Positions 42,986-52,971 of a stretch of 64,000 bases of DNA are shown piece after piece; position 1 is the first letter of the stretch; every line of letters begins with the position of its first letter. This DNA comes from Desmodesmus armatus. Its lineage: Eukaryota > Chlorophyta > Chlorophyceae > Sphaeropleales > Scenedesmaceae. The notes below the pieces were generated by a model. It was not told the DNA's origin, did no database searches, and was given only the letters and a program-made list of their open reading frames with translations. The DNA lies in the NCBI GenBank assembly GCA_007449985.2, contig VIIQ02000073.1, positions 124,001 to 188,000 on the forward strand, read 5' to 3'. A program made the translations under genes and the position numbers.

Positions 42986-45900
42986 CTAGGCAGACTCCCA
43001 ACCTCCAGACAAGAACGGCACGTTGGTGTAGGTGGGCGCACAGCGCGCCAGTGCTTCCTTCACAGCTGGCTCAACCTTATTTGCGCTCGTGATCTGGATC
43101 ATGTCGGCCATGTCAGTAGCAGGGTTCTCGTTCGCCCAGTTGAAGGGAATCAGGGTGAAGGAGAGCATGTTGCCTGTGGTGGGAGTGACAGGGGCATCCT
43201 CTGCAATAGGGATGTGGTAGAGGCCGCTGTTGACCCATACTACCACGTCCTGGTTGCGGATGTTTTCACCATCGATGTAGTCTGGCAAGCTTGTGGAGGG
43301 TTGGCTAGGTTGGCCTGGCCGTAGATGCTGCTGCTTTGCTCCTCAGAGTCCTTCTGCTTGGTGGCAGCAAAGCTGTACTTCATGAAACCTGCATGCATCA
43401 GGCACAACACAAGCAACGTCACCACGCTACTGGAGTGCACACACCAACACCAAACCCAGCATGTACTTCAGCAAATCGAGCACCGTCGCCATCGTGACAT
43501 GTGTAGTTTGTAGTGTACGCTGTGTGAAATCAGCACACCTGCAGGAATGCTCGAGCTGCTTGAGTGTGCTGCTGCAGTGCTGCCGCTGTGATGCCCTATG
43601 AGCCTTGTTTGGCTCCTGACAGAGCGATCAGGCGAGGCCCTGATTTAGTCAAGTGGTCCCAGCATCGCACATGCTACTTGAAAAGTCACTCACCTAGGCC
43701 TTTGCTGCGCGCGTAACCAGCAGGCTCCAAGTTCAACAACGGCCTGTTAAGCTGGACCTTGTAGCCGCGAGGGCTGCCGTACTGGTTGCGCACGTTCTCG
43801 TTTACGACAACGGGTATCTTCGGCGTGCGCATGTCTGCTGCGTACGCGGCATCCTCCTCCTTCTCCGCGAATGCGGCGTCGTATTTGTTGACGAAGATCT
43901 TGTTGCCAATGCCGTCGTCCGCCTGTCCAACCTGTCATGTTCGCACGTTGGCAGGCACATGCAAAGGCAGGGTCAGTGCTACACTCAGCTAACACGCACA
44001 TGGCCATCCTTGCCTCACACAAAAGTCGCCTGAACATCCCAACGAATTGTGATTCTGCCGCAGCCAGCATGCACTCCTTGAACATTCACATTCAGGATAT
44101 TTATCACCAACACCACGCCCTCACCTTCATCTCATGGATGTTGATGCTGTTGGATGTACCGCCAATGTCCAGGTCAGCCTTCCAGCCCAGCACGTGGGTG
44201 TGCAGGGTGCCACTGACATTGTAGATCAGGGGGTAGCCAAAGCTGCGGGGTAGCTGGGCCTGAATGCTGTCGCCTGCACATACCTGCAGGCACCAAGCAC
44301 CCACGCATGCGTGCAGACACAAGAGGGCCTTTAGCTGAGGGACGAGCAGATATTCCCGTATTGCTTGGCATCATGCCAGGTGTTTTTGACAACAGCCAAG
44401 TATCAAGCTTTCCACAGCCTTCCCTTTCTGAGACCAGTTGCCCCATGGTGGAGATTGGATCTGGGCCTAGGGTGGATCTGACAGGGTGGACCTGTGCCCC
44501 ATTGCCGTATGACCTTTTGTATGGCGCTCGTTAGGCCTGCCTGCCTGGTCTATTCTAGTAGTGGCTACTAGTTCAAGCTGCAGTAGCAGTAACCCTTGCC
44601 CTGCCGGCATCATCCTTACCCTGAGGTGACCACCCTGACGTCCATGACTCCATCATTAGACAGCCACATGTCTGCAATGTAGTCATAGTTGTTGATTTCC
44701 GACACCATGCGGATCACCAACTGGGCGCCAGGCACAGCCCCGTAGAACTTGTAGTTGTAACTGTAGTGCCGCAGCGCAGGGGTGTCTGCAAAGCAATGGG
44801 CAGCAGCAGTGGTGGTTGTAATGATTGGAATGGTGCAGGTGGGTCAACTATTCAGTACTAGTGTGACTACTCAAAGCATCCGGGTTGCAGTGGCGCAGCG
44901 CAGGGGTGTCTGCAAAGCAATGGGCAGCAGCAGTAGTGGTTGTAATGATTGGAATGGTGCAGGTGGGTCAACTATGCAGTACCAGTGTGACTACTCAAAG
45001 CATGCGGGATGCAGTGGCGCAGTGCAGGGGTGTCTGCAAAGCAATGGGCAGCAGCAGTAGTGGTTGTAATGATTGGAATGGTGCAGGTGGGTCAACTATG
45101 CAGTACTAGTGTGACTACTCAAAGCATGCGGGATGCAGTGCCACTGGAACAATCTAGCAGTCATTCTGTGCGGACGATTATGGACCCTGCTGCCCATCTC
45201 ATGCACACTCCCCCCCCCCTCCAGTCCCGTCCCCACCTGGGTTGTGTTCAAAGACACAGACTGCATTCTTGTGCACGTTGACCTTGCTGGACCCCTTGAA
45301 GAAAGTAGCTGCATCCATGTATGCTGCCGTCATGGGGCAGTCAACCCCCTGTACCAGCTCACGCACACTGGCACCAATGCCCCAGTGGCTATCCAGGTAT
45401 ACTGTGTTGGCTTGGGACAGGTCCTCAGCTCCATAAGCTGAAGGAGGAGAGGGTGGTGCAGCAGACACGCCAGCAGATCTCAGTACAGCAAGTTTCAGTG
45501 CAGCGATACACAGTACTAGCCAGCAGGAGGGTGTCAGGGTTGGATGGGATCCAGGGTTTAGGGTCCAGGGTTGAGGCGAACTGACTGCAGCATTGCTGAT
45601 TGAGTGAGTAGAGGGCCCCAGGAGGCAGGTGTCAGGTCTGGGACCTCCTGCTTCAGCGGCAGCTGGCAGGCCCCCCCAGGAATTGCCACCGCTCTGCACG
45701 CCCGCACTCACATGCCAGAGCCTCCTGCATGCTGATCTCATAAGCAATGCGCTCCCCCTTGAACCGGATATCCATATAGCGGGGGCCGTAGTGGGGCAAG
45801 TAGCCCACAAACAGGGACCAGCCCAGCCAAGAGACCTTGTTGCCGTCACTGATAGTGAAGCGGCGGCCGTAGGGTTCAAAGGACACTGAACCCACTGGCT

Positions 45901-48900
45901 GTGTGGCGCCGCGCTTGGCCCCTGGCCGCGCCTCAAAGTTGGAGTACAGGCGGTTCACACCTCCTGGCAGGGGCAACAGCAACGCGGCCGGCAGGGGAGG
46001 TGTGTGAGTGCACATGCAACACCACCAGCTTGAACTTGTCTACTTGGTCACAGCGCACTCACGGCAATGCACATGTCAGGCAAGCATGTGGGCCAACAGC
46101 AAGGTGGGTGTTGAGTCCCTGCGCTGCAACTCACGCTGTTGCAGTGAGCTGTTTTACAGCTTCTGCGGCGCCTGTGTGTGCTGTCCTGCAATGCTCGTTG
46201 TTGTGGCCCTACCTGGCTTGAGCAGCTTGCAGCTAGTGGTAGAGTCTGCGGTGCAGTCCAGGCCCACGGATGCAAGTAAGGCTGTTGCAGAATCTGTGCA
46301 GCCTGTGTGTGCTGTCCAACATCATTAACATCGTTGTTGTGGGCCTACCTGGCTTGAGCAGCTTGAAGCTTGACCTGATGCCCTTGTTGTCAGCGTTCCA
46401 TGATGAGATCATGTCCTGGATGCTGTTGAAGAACTGGCCGTTGAACCACCAGCGCTTGATGGCCCACTTGCTCAGGTCATTGCCTGGGGCACACACAAGG
46501 CAATTGGTAAGGCAACACACAGGGTAAGACACAAGGCTTGGTAAGGCAACACACAGGGTAAGACACGAGGCAACACACAGGATACAACAAAAGGCAGTTG
46601 CCATGGCAGGACAACAGATTGATGGCAGTATCCTTGTAGAAGTGGCCCTCTTCCCCCTCTTCCATTTACCCCTGCTCTCTCCAGGGCAACCCGTTTGCTC
46701 CGCTCCTCCCCTCACTAACTCCCACACACCTTGACCCAACCCATGACCCAACCACCCATGACCCAACCACCAGTAATACTAGGTAGTACCTGCAGGGGCA
46801 GCGGGTGGACGTATTCGCCAGCACCATAACCCTACCACAATTCCGACTTCTTGCAGCCGTTGCATTCACCGTATTGCTGCTTGCAGCCCTTACGCACCCC
46901 CTGCACATGCTGGACCTCCTCCACCCCCACTTTGCCCTGTTCACCGCCCGCACCCCTGCTGACCATCAAACACTCAGGCCGCCACCACACGCCGCCCACT
47001 TGACCCAGCCACCAGCACCTCCCCACCCGGGCAACCCCTTTGCTTTGTTCCACCCCTCACTGACCCCACCACCCCCACCCCACACACCTGACCCAGCCAC
47101 CAGCACCTGCAGGGGCAGGGGTGGGATGTAGCCGCCATCCCCCACATCCTTTTCAGGAATGAAGAACCACACATAGATGGCCCGGGGCACCTCCTTGCTG
47201 AGGTATTGGTAGGAGCCGTAGTTGTCCCCAATGCACTTTGGCTCACAGCCCTCCCCGTACTGGTAGCCGTTGAAAGCTGCCTTGAGGAAGAGGTTGAGGG
47301 GCTGCAGGACACCCATGATGGCCAGCACCTGCCTGCAGGACATTCCATGCCAGCACAGCAGAGGTTGAGGGGCTGCAGGACATCCCATGCCAGCACAGCA
47401 GTGCAGTACAGCTGATGCCAGCACAGAGGTGCAGCATGAGGTGCTGCTGCTGTGCCTGGAACAGCCTGGTGAGGTTTGGTGTAAGCTTGATGGGTGCTGA
47501 TGTTGTGTGAGAGATTGAGTTCTCCACCCAAGAATGGGGAATCGTCCTCTGCTGCTGGATAAATATACAGGAGCAGTGCTGTATGTGAGCTGTCACACTG
47601 ATAAGCGCATGTACTCAGCTCCTGCTGATACCTGCCCTGGTAAACATACAACCCAATCCCTGCAGTGTGCGCGCTCACCCAACTTGGTCCATCACTCCAT
47701 GTGGCCGCTGGTTGTACGGCACTGTGGCCCACTTGCTGCTGTGGATGTTGGTGCTCTCCATGTTTGAGGCAACAGGCTTGCCATTGCCGTTGTAGGTGAT
47801 GGTGACCAGCACCTCCATCACCACCGGGGGCTCTTCAGCACCCATGACCAGCAAAGCACGGGCTTTCCTGGCTGGCCGGGGGCCCTTCTTGTCTAGGTGG
47901 TTCAGCACTGCAGTCTTGCCAGGCATCTGCAGCAGGAAATGAAGCAGCAAGAGCGGGCAGCAGCTTAGGCCTTGACAGATGCATGGGGGACCAGGGGGGT
48001 CACAGATGCATTGGCGGGCCGAACCGTGGGGCCTCTGTGGTTGCCAAGGTACAGTTGGTGAACCCGTGAGTGCACCCAAACCCAAGTTTACTGTCAGCCT
48101 CATTTGCCCATAAGCGTGTCAGGTGAGTGGCGTCTTGGCTGTGGGGTTTGTGAGGGTGGCACAGCCCTGCAGAGACAGCACCAGGGTGCGCCTGGGGGGC
48201 CAGCGGCATCCTGATGAGGGCGGCACAGCTCAGCAGTGCAGCAGTGCTGCTCTTTAGGTGAAGCGCACTGGCATGGTCCTTGTACTGCATCTTGAGTAAG
48301 CCTCCTGCCCCAGGTAGGTTGTTGCAGGAGTGTGCCGACCACATAATCACCTTCACAGCTTCGCCTGCCCTAGCCACACCTTACTTGCAGCTGCACAACA
48401 GTGCTAGCAGTCAAGCCCTGCTGATGCTGCTGGTAGGCTGTGGCTCACCTGATACCAGATGCCGTGCACATAATTTAAGCGCACTGCCTCCTCCGTTATC
48501 GTGGCTGTCGCAATGTCTGTAAGCTTCAAGTTCTTCTGGGACTTGAGGAAAGCGAACACTGCAAACAAGGTGAAAGCGCAAGCATACTGGAATCAGGGTC
48601 ATTGGCTTCACCTTCCCTGTTCACGAAGCAGGATATGGCAACAGGGGTCGGTTTGGAGCCAAAATGTTGCGACTGCTGCATGTTCCCCAGAGGAAGAGGC
48701 TGGCTGGTGTTGCTGTTTGCCATCTGCCAGCCCTCCACCCCAGCGCACTGGCATGCCTAGCAGCTGCTGGTACTGGAGCTCCTGTGCTCTGGCTGGTCAC
48801 ACTGTCAGACGAACAGTGAACCAATCATCCGTGAATGTGCCTGCTGCACACAGCCGGCTGCTGTACTGCTGCAAGTGAGGTCCGATAGTGAGGTCCATAG

Positions 48901-49428
48901 TGAGGTTCCTTGGGCGCACCTGCGTCATACTCTGCTGGTGTCAGCTCACTGAACACGTGCACAGGTGCTGCTGCTCGGTCCTCTGAAGTAATGCCCTGGC
49001 CCTTGGCACCCCATTCCGGACAGGCTGCATGACAAGCACAAGCAGCAGCCACAGCAGGTCAGGCAGACGCTGGGCCAGATGGGGACCCTGCAGGAAGGTC
49101 AGGTGGTGTCTGCTGCTGCAATGCAGCAGATGCTGCGGACGAGCTGCTGTAACGTTGGTAAAGGATGACGTGAAACACTCTGCAGGGCCTGTACTAGCCC
49201 ATGCTGGCTGTAGGGAGCTGCAGGCGTGAAACTGACTGCTGGCAGTTTAGACCTCCTGCAGCAGCTGCCACTGCCATCAGGCCACACAGGCGCCAGCCAT
49301 TGCCTTCATTGACAAGTCAACACGATGTGAATCTATCGGACCCAGCAACGCTTACATTGGGAAGCTGCAGGAACCACTACTCCCAGTAGCAGTGATGTGA
49401 CTGCCAGTAATGAGAGGAGTCCGCACAT
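42986..49428 (-). CDS. Secreted copper (TPQ) amine oxidase
   Basis: Predicted minus-strand exons: 49428-49356, 49024-48920, 48558-48449, 47926-47679, 47332-47107, 46483-46349, 45963-45712, 45437-45237, 44785-44620, 44283-44125, 43931-43694 and 43388-42986; about 772 aa. A clear signal peptide opens the protein (MCGLLSLLAVTSLLLGVVV..). Copper amine oxidases oxidise primary amines to aldehydes, releasing ammonia and H2O2. Visible hallmarks: NYDY with the Tyr that becomes topaquinone, the copper-binding pair HTH in GTLHTHVLGW, the third His in YHIPIAEDAP, and a candidate base Asp in PMTAAYMDAA. Splice phases only close if one base is missing at three places: near 47112-47121 (G runs on +), at 44247-44250 (G4 on +) and near 43283-43300. 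With these, every exon phase agrees, so I read the gene as intact with sequence errors, not a pseudogene. Several introns carry exon-edge copies. Confidence 0.9.
44771..45142. repeat. Three 124-bp tandem units carrying an exon's splice acceptor
   Basis: Units start at 44771, 44895 and 45019, an exact 124-base period, and differ at only a few bases. Each contains, on the minus strand, TTTGCAG followed by the first 15 or so bases of amine oxidase exon 9 (44785-44620). The innermost unit is the real acceptor and the other two are intronic decoys. Confidence 0.92.
46170..46375. repeat. Duplicated exon 6 3' edge and donor, amine oxidase
   Basis: The exon/donor junction at 46349 (minus strand CAAGCCAG|GTAGG) recurs 136 bases downstream in the gene, at 46213. 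Roughly 20 exon bases and about 50 intron bases are shared (CCTGTGTGTGCTGTCC... and TTGTTGTGG...). Confidence 0.8.
46506..46583. repeat. Short tandem repeat GGTAAGGCAACACACAGGGTAAGACACAAGGC-like
   Basis: Two full and one partial copy of a unit of about 35 bases lie in the amine oxidase intron between exons 5 and 6, immediately upstream (in gene sense) of the exon 6 acceptor. Confidence 0.75.
46680..47125. repeat. Duplicated exon 5 3' edge plus donor-side intron, amine oxidase
   Basis: The sequence around the exon 5 donor (47107; minus strand CCCCTGCAG|GTGCTGG then GGTTGGG/GTCAGTGAGGGG words) recurs about 317 bases further into the intron, with the copied junction at 46790 (CCCCTGCAG|GTACTAC). 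Both copies continue with related GGTTGGGTCA and GAGCAAACGGGTTGCCC-type sequence, so exon edge and intron start were duplicated together. Confidence 0.75.
47316..47415. repeat. Tandem copy of amine oxidase exon 5 5' portion
   Basis: GAGGTTGAGGGGCTGCAGGA, coding near the start of exon 5 (47290-47309), recurs about 74 bases away at 47363-47382 in the upstream intron. CCATGCCAGCACAGCAG is repeated alongside it. Confidence 0.75.
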
Positions 49429-50345
49429 GGCTGCGCCCGATTACAAACACTCCAATATCAACGACTCTGCTCAAACAGCATGTGTTTGATCCTGGTCCAC
49501 GCCGAGCAAGGAGGGCTGATGATGGGGTGACTGCTGAGGATTCGTCAACCCCAGGGGCTACGGTAGACGCGGCCTAACACGTGCAATTATATATAATTCT
49601 CTTCAGACAGCTCACGCATGCGTGGCAGGCGCCATGCAGCGTTGACCAGTCTCACTCACCACTCACTTTACGAAACCGTTGCGACAGGCTGCACTGCTGG
49701 CAGGCGTTTGCCCTACCTGGTGTTAATTGAGTCCGTTATGGTTCAGTGAGTACAGTAGAGTCTCTTAAAAAGGATTGCGGCAGCATCACCAGAACCCCCA
49801 GCCCAGTGGGCCGGACTGGGGGGGGGGGGGGGGGTGTAAGAACCTCACTGTGCTGGCCAGCCTCTGAGGCCATTGCAAGCTGGGTCAAGGTGGTACATGC
49901 TCACCGCCAACAGTTTCGCACTCCTACACATAGGTACAGCCAGGGTTGGATTCATAGTGCTGAACACTAGGCCAAGCTGGCAGTGACTGCCAGCCAAGCA
50001 TACTGCCCGTTAAGTGAGCGCCCATTAGACTAGCCCCTTGTCACTGGGCAGGACGTTACAGCATAGCAGTTGCTCATATCAATTGCGCAACCACAACAGT
50101 AAAGGAATATCTGCAGGAGGCTGAATATCTGCAGGAAGCTGAAATATTTGCAGGAGGCTGAATATCTGCAGGAGGCTGAAAAGCTGCAGAAGGCTGAACA
50201 GACGCATCACTGTACCAGCACTTAGCATGGAACACAACTGACGGCCTGTGCGGGAGGCTGAGCAAACGCCATCACTGTCCCAGCACTCATGACTCAGCAT
50301 GAAACACACTGTGACAAGCTGCGTGCTGCTGTGTAACATGCTGCT
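49429..50345. other. Intergenic region with a G17 run and an 18-bp minisatellite
   Basis: This lies between two minus-strand genes. It should hold the amine oxidase promoter (upper bases adjoining 49428) and the 3' UTR of the methyltransferase gene. A run of 17 G occupies 49818-49834. TTACA at 50056-50060 is a minus-strand TGTAA, 286 bases beyond the methyltransferase stop. No family-like open frame is seen. Confidence 0.5.
50106..50197. repeat. Minisatellite, unit AATATCTGCAGGAGGCTG
   Basis: Five consecutive units of 18-19 bases start at about 50106, 50124, 50143, 50161 and 50179, with a few substitutions. They lie within the 3' UTR region of the methyltransferase gene, just upstream (transcript sense) of its TGTAA. 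Confidence 0.85.
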
Positions 50346-52719
50346 TCATCCCCGGGCTGAGGCCTCCCACTGGCCCCTCAAGAAGCCACACATCTGTGCC
50401 TGCACAAACTGCTTCTGCTGCTCCACCTCCTCCCAAAAGCGGGGCGGGTACCATATAGGCCGCGTGTCCATGGCTGCTGGGTGGCCGCGCCGCACAAACA
50501 CAGAGTCCAGGGAAAGCTCCTGCATACACACCCACATACACTCACCAAAAACCGAGTGCATCGTGTATGGTACTCCCTGGTACATGATGTATCTACGTGA
50601 ATACACCTGAAGCAACAAAGCCCACACTTGACCTCGTGCCAGATAGCCACTTATGCCTCTTGGTCACTACCGTACGTATGCGGCTAGCAATGATCCGAGA
50701 CCAGTCAGCAAGGGGTTTTGTCCCCATGGCACCACCTGGTATTTGAGGTAGCCCTTTTGTGCTAGCAGGATGTCCAGCACATCAGGCTTGGGGAACATCA
50801 GGAGGTCTTCTATTATCAACGCATCCACAGCCACCTGCGTGTACATGCAAGGCAGTACGCATGACACATGGTTGCGGAACATCTGCAGGAATCTGTACAA
50901 AGATAAAGATAAAGATAAAGATACAGAGACACCCCCTTGGTCTCTTAACGCCATAGGACTTCTTCCCATTGGCCTCGCGTCCGTTGAGGACGGCTCTTCA
51001 CACCAACACTCCTGGGGTCTAGGGCAACGGCACTCGTGGCCACATCTCACTCCCCAGGGGCACAAGCAGAAATCGTCATGCACACTTGCGCGAGACTCCA
51101 GCAGCAAACGTGTAGTATCCTTCAACTTTGTGCAAAGGTCGAGAGCACGTCTGCTCTCTACCCTGCATGCAAAAACAGCTGCACCACGATAAAGCCAGCT
51201 GGGCGCAGTCAACCCCTCAGGCCCCTCGCCTCACTACCACCCACCTCACTAAAGTTCGTGCCCTTCAGCACTTGCATCTCATACCCCTCCACATCCAAGA
51301 TCCACAGGTCAACCACTTGATCAGCAGACCCCGCATATTCAGCCAGTGTGTCTTTCAAGGGTGAGCAGCTGATCTTCGGCCCACTCCCTCCAGCTGTTGT
51401 CACACGGGCGGTGGCATCCTCACCCGACATAGTCATGTTTTCCTTCTTGGCGCTGATGCATTGCGGCACCAACTTGCAGGAACGCTTCTCCCTCAGGGCC
51501 TGGGTGGTGGAAGGGGGAGGGGTGAAGGAGGGAAGGGGGCACGGGGTCACTTCCTCACAACACGCTGATGCATTGCAGCACCAACTTGCAGGAACGCTTC
51601 CCCCTCATGGCCTGTGTTGAACACATGAGTTGCATCAAGCAGGTACGTGATGTCAATGTCATGATGCGCGATAAGCTCTGTGTGTGTGTTGACACAGGAA
51701 GTGCATTCAGCAATGTGTGTGTTAGGCACAGAGGTTACATGTGTAGCATACGATGAACATGCAATGTGTGTTGGGGCCGGGGGTGTAGGAAAGGGAGGGG
51801 GGCAGGGGGAAACAGAGCAAGGTGATGAAGAGGAAGAGGTGCGCAGTGTGGCACGGGTGGAGGGCGTGATACAGGACAAGACCGAACAAGGGTTTGAAAA
51901 AAAAAATACCAGGGGTTTGCCGCAGGCACAATGATAATGTGGTCCGGCGGCAGGGTGTGTGGTTGCATCCAGCCTAACACCAAGCAAGACAGAATAGCAT
52001 CACAGCTACTGCTGCTGCTGAAGTGTTCAGGCATGATAACGCCATGCCATTGCTGCAATGACTGGTTCGGCAGAGGTATGCATGCATCAAATGTGCACTG
52101 CTGCATGGCTGTTTTAGACAGCTCAAAGCAGTTGGCCCATCTGCTTGACAAAGCTGCATGGAAGCTGCATTCGGGCACCCCCTCCTTCCCTCATTGCCAC
52201 TGCACTGTTCTGCTATCACACCTGATGGAACTTCTCCTGTGGCTCCACACACAGGCCATCCCAGCCCAAGCACTTGTCAAAAAAGAGTGATGTGGAGAGA
52301 TACAGAGCATCGTTCGCCCCACTTTCCACATAAAAGCCCTTCCGGCCAGTCACAGGCCAGTACTTGTACAGGTTTTGGAACAAGAAGATATCTTGGCTGT
52401 GCTGGCCACCCTTCTCTGGGTACGATGTGCTGTTGAGCAGTACTGACAAGCAGTAGTCCTGATACGCAGCATCGGCAGCTTTGAAGGTGTCTAACCACCG
52501 CTGATACGCCTTTTCCTGCTGTTGCGGGTCAGCTGATGCAGCAAGCTGTTTGCTCCTGCCTGAAAGTTGAACAAACTGCTGTATGCTGCTGTTGCCAGGT
52601 GTACCCTGTCTGTGCCCAGCATATGCCAGAAGGGACAGCAGCACCGCCACTGCTGTCAAAGCTATCAGTTTTGGTAGGCCAACTGCTTGACCGCGCGAGC
52701 TGCAAAGCAAAGAAGGCAT
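50346..52719 (-). CDS. FkbM-family SAM-dependent methyltransferase, membrane-anchored
   Basis: Predicted minus-strand exons: 52719-52222, 51499-51245, 50834-50671 and 50519-50346; 363 aa after one base is allowed. Residues about 17-33 form a single signal-anchor helix (LPKLIALTAVAVLLSLLAYA), suggesting a type II Golgi/ER protein with a lumenal catalytic domain. The FkbM region includes SQDIFLFQNLYKYW, GFYVESGANDALYLSTSLFF (SAM-binding start), GWDGLCVEPQEKFH, VVDLWILDVEGYEMQVLKG and VDALIIED. Family members often O-methylate sugars or small molecules; the substrate here is unknown. Exon 3 shifts frame after GQNP (AAAACCCC, 50712-50719 on +). Adding one base there restores LADWSRIIASRIRT and makes the exon 3/4 phase agree. 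Confidence 0.85.
50899..50922. repeat. (AAAGAT)4 microsatellite
   Basis: Four perfect hexamers in the intron between exons 3 and 2 of the methyltransferase gene. Confidence 0.9.
51564..51611 (-). repeat. Copy of methyltransferase exon 2 5' edge with acceptor
   Basis: In the intron upstream of exon 2, 48 bases duplicate the start of exon 2 (51499-51452) at a 112-base offset, preceded by a CACAG acceptor. The copy reads AMRGKRSCKLVLQCIS against ALREKRSCKLVPQCIS. Only three or four bases differ, and the copied frame runs to a stop soon after. Confidence 0.88.
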
Positions 52720-52971
52720 GGTTTACGAGCAAGCAGCATAGATCACCAATACGTCATCAGCCAGGCCAGCGCGCGCATTGTACGAGCTTAGTTGGTATTC
52801 AAGCAACAGTGGCAACTGCGTCACCCCGCCTGGCTGTTTAGGGCTCTCCTCAAATCAAATGCAGTTACTGGCAACTGTAGCAGTTGACCGAGGGATTCCA
52901 AAGGTATCACCGCGCAGCAGACTGCACCGCATCATTCACCCATTCACATTTCTATTAGATAATCAGCCACA
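52720..52971. promoter_or_regulatory. Compact divergent upstream region, methyltransferase / NDP kinase
   Basis: 252 bases between opposing start codons must contain both 5' UTRs and promoters. No defined motif was recognised. Confidence 0.45.

Noticed and set aside
44771..45142. Satellite or transposon origin for the 124-bp array
   Set aside because: The unit is made of local exon 9 and intron sequence, with no terminal repeats or coding capacity, so local tandem duplication suffices.
42986..49428. Calling the amine oxidase a pseudogene
   Set aside because: All catalytic and copper-binding residues, the signal peptide and every splice site are intact; adding one base at each of three points makes all phases close, which favours sequence error.
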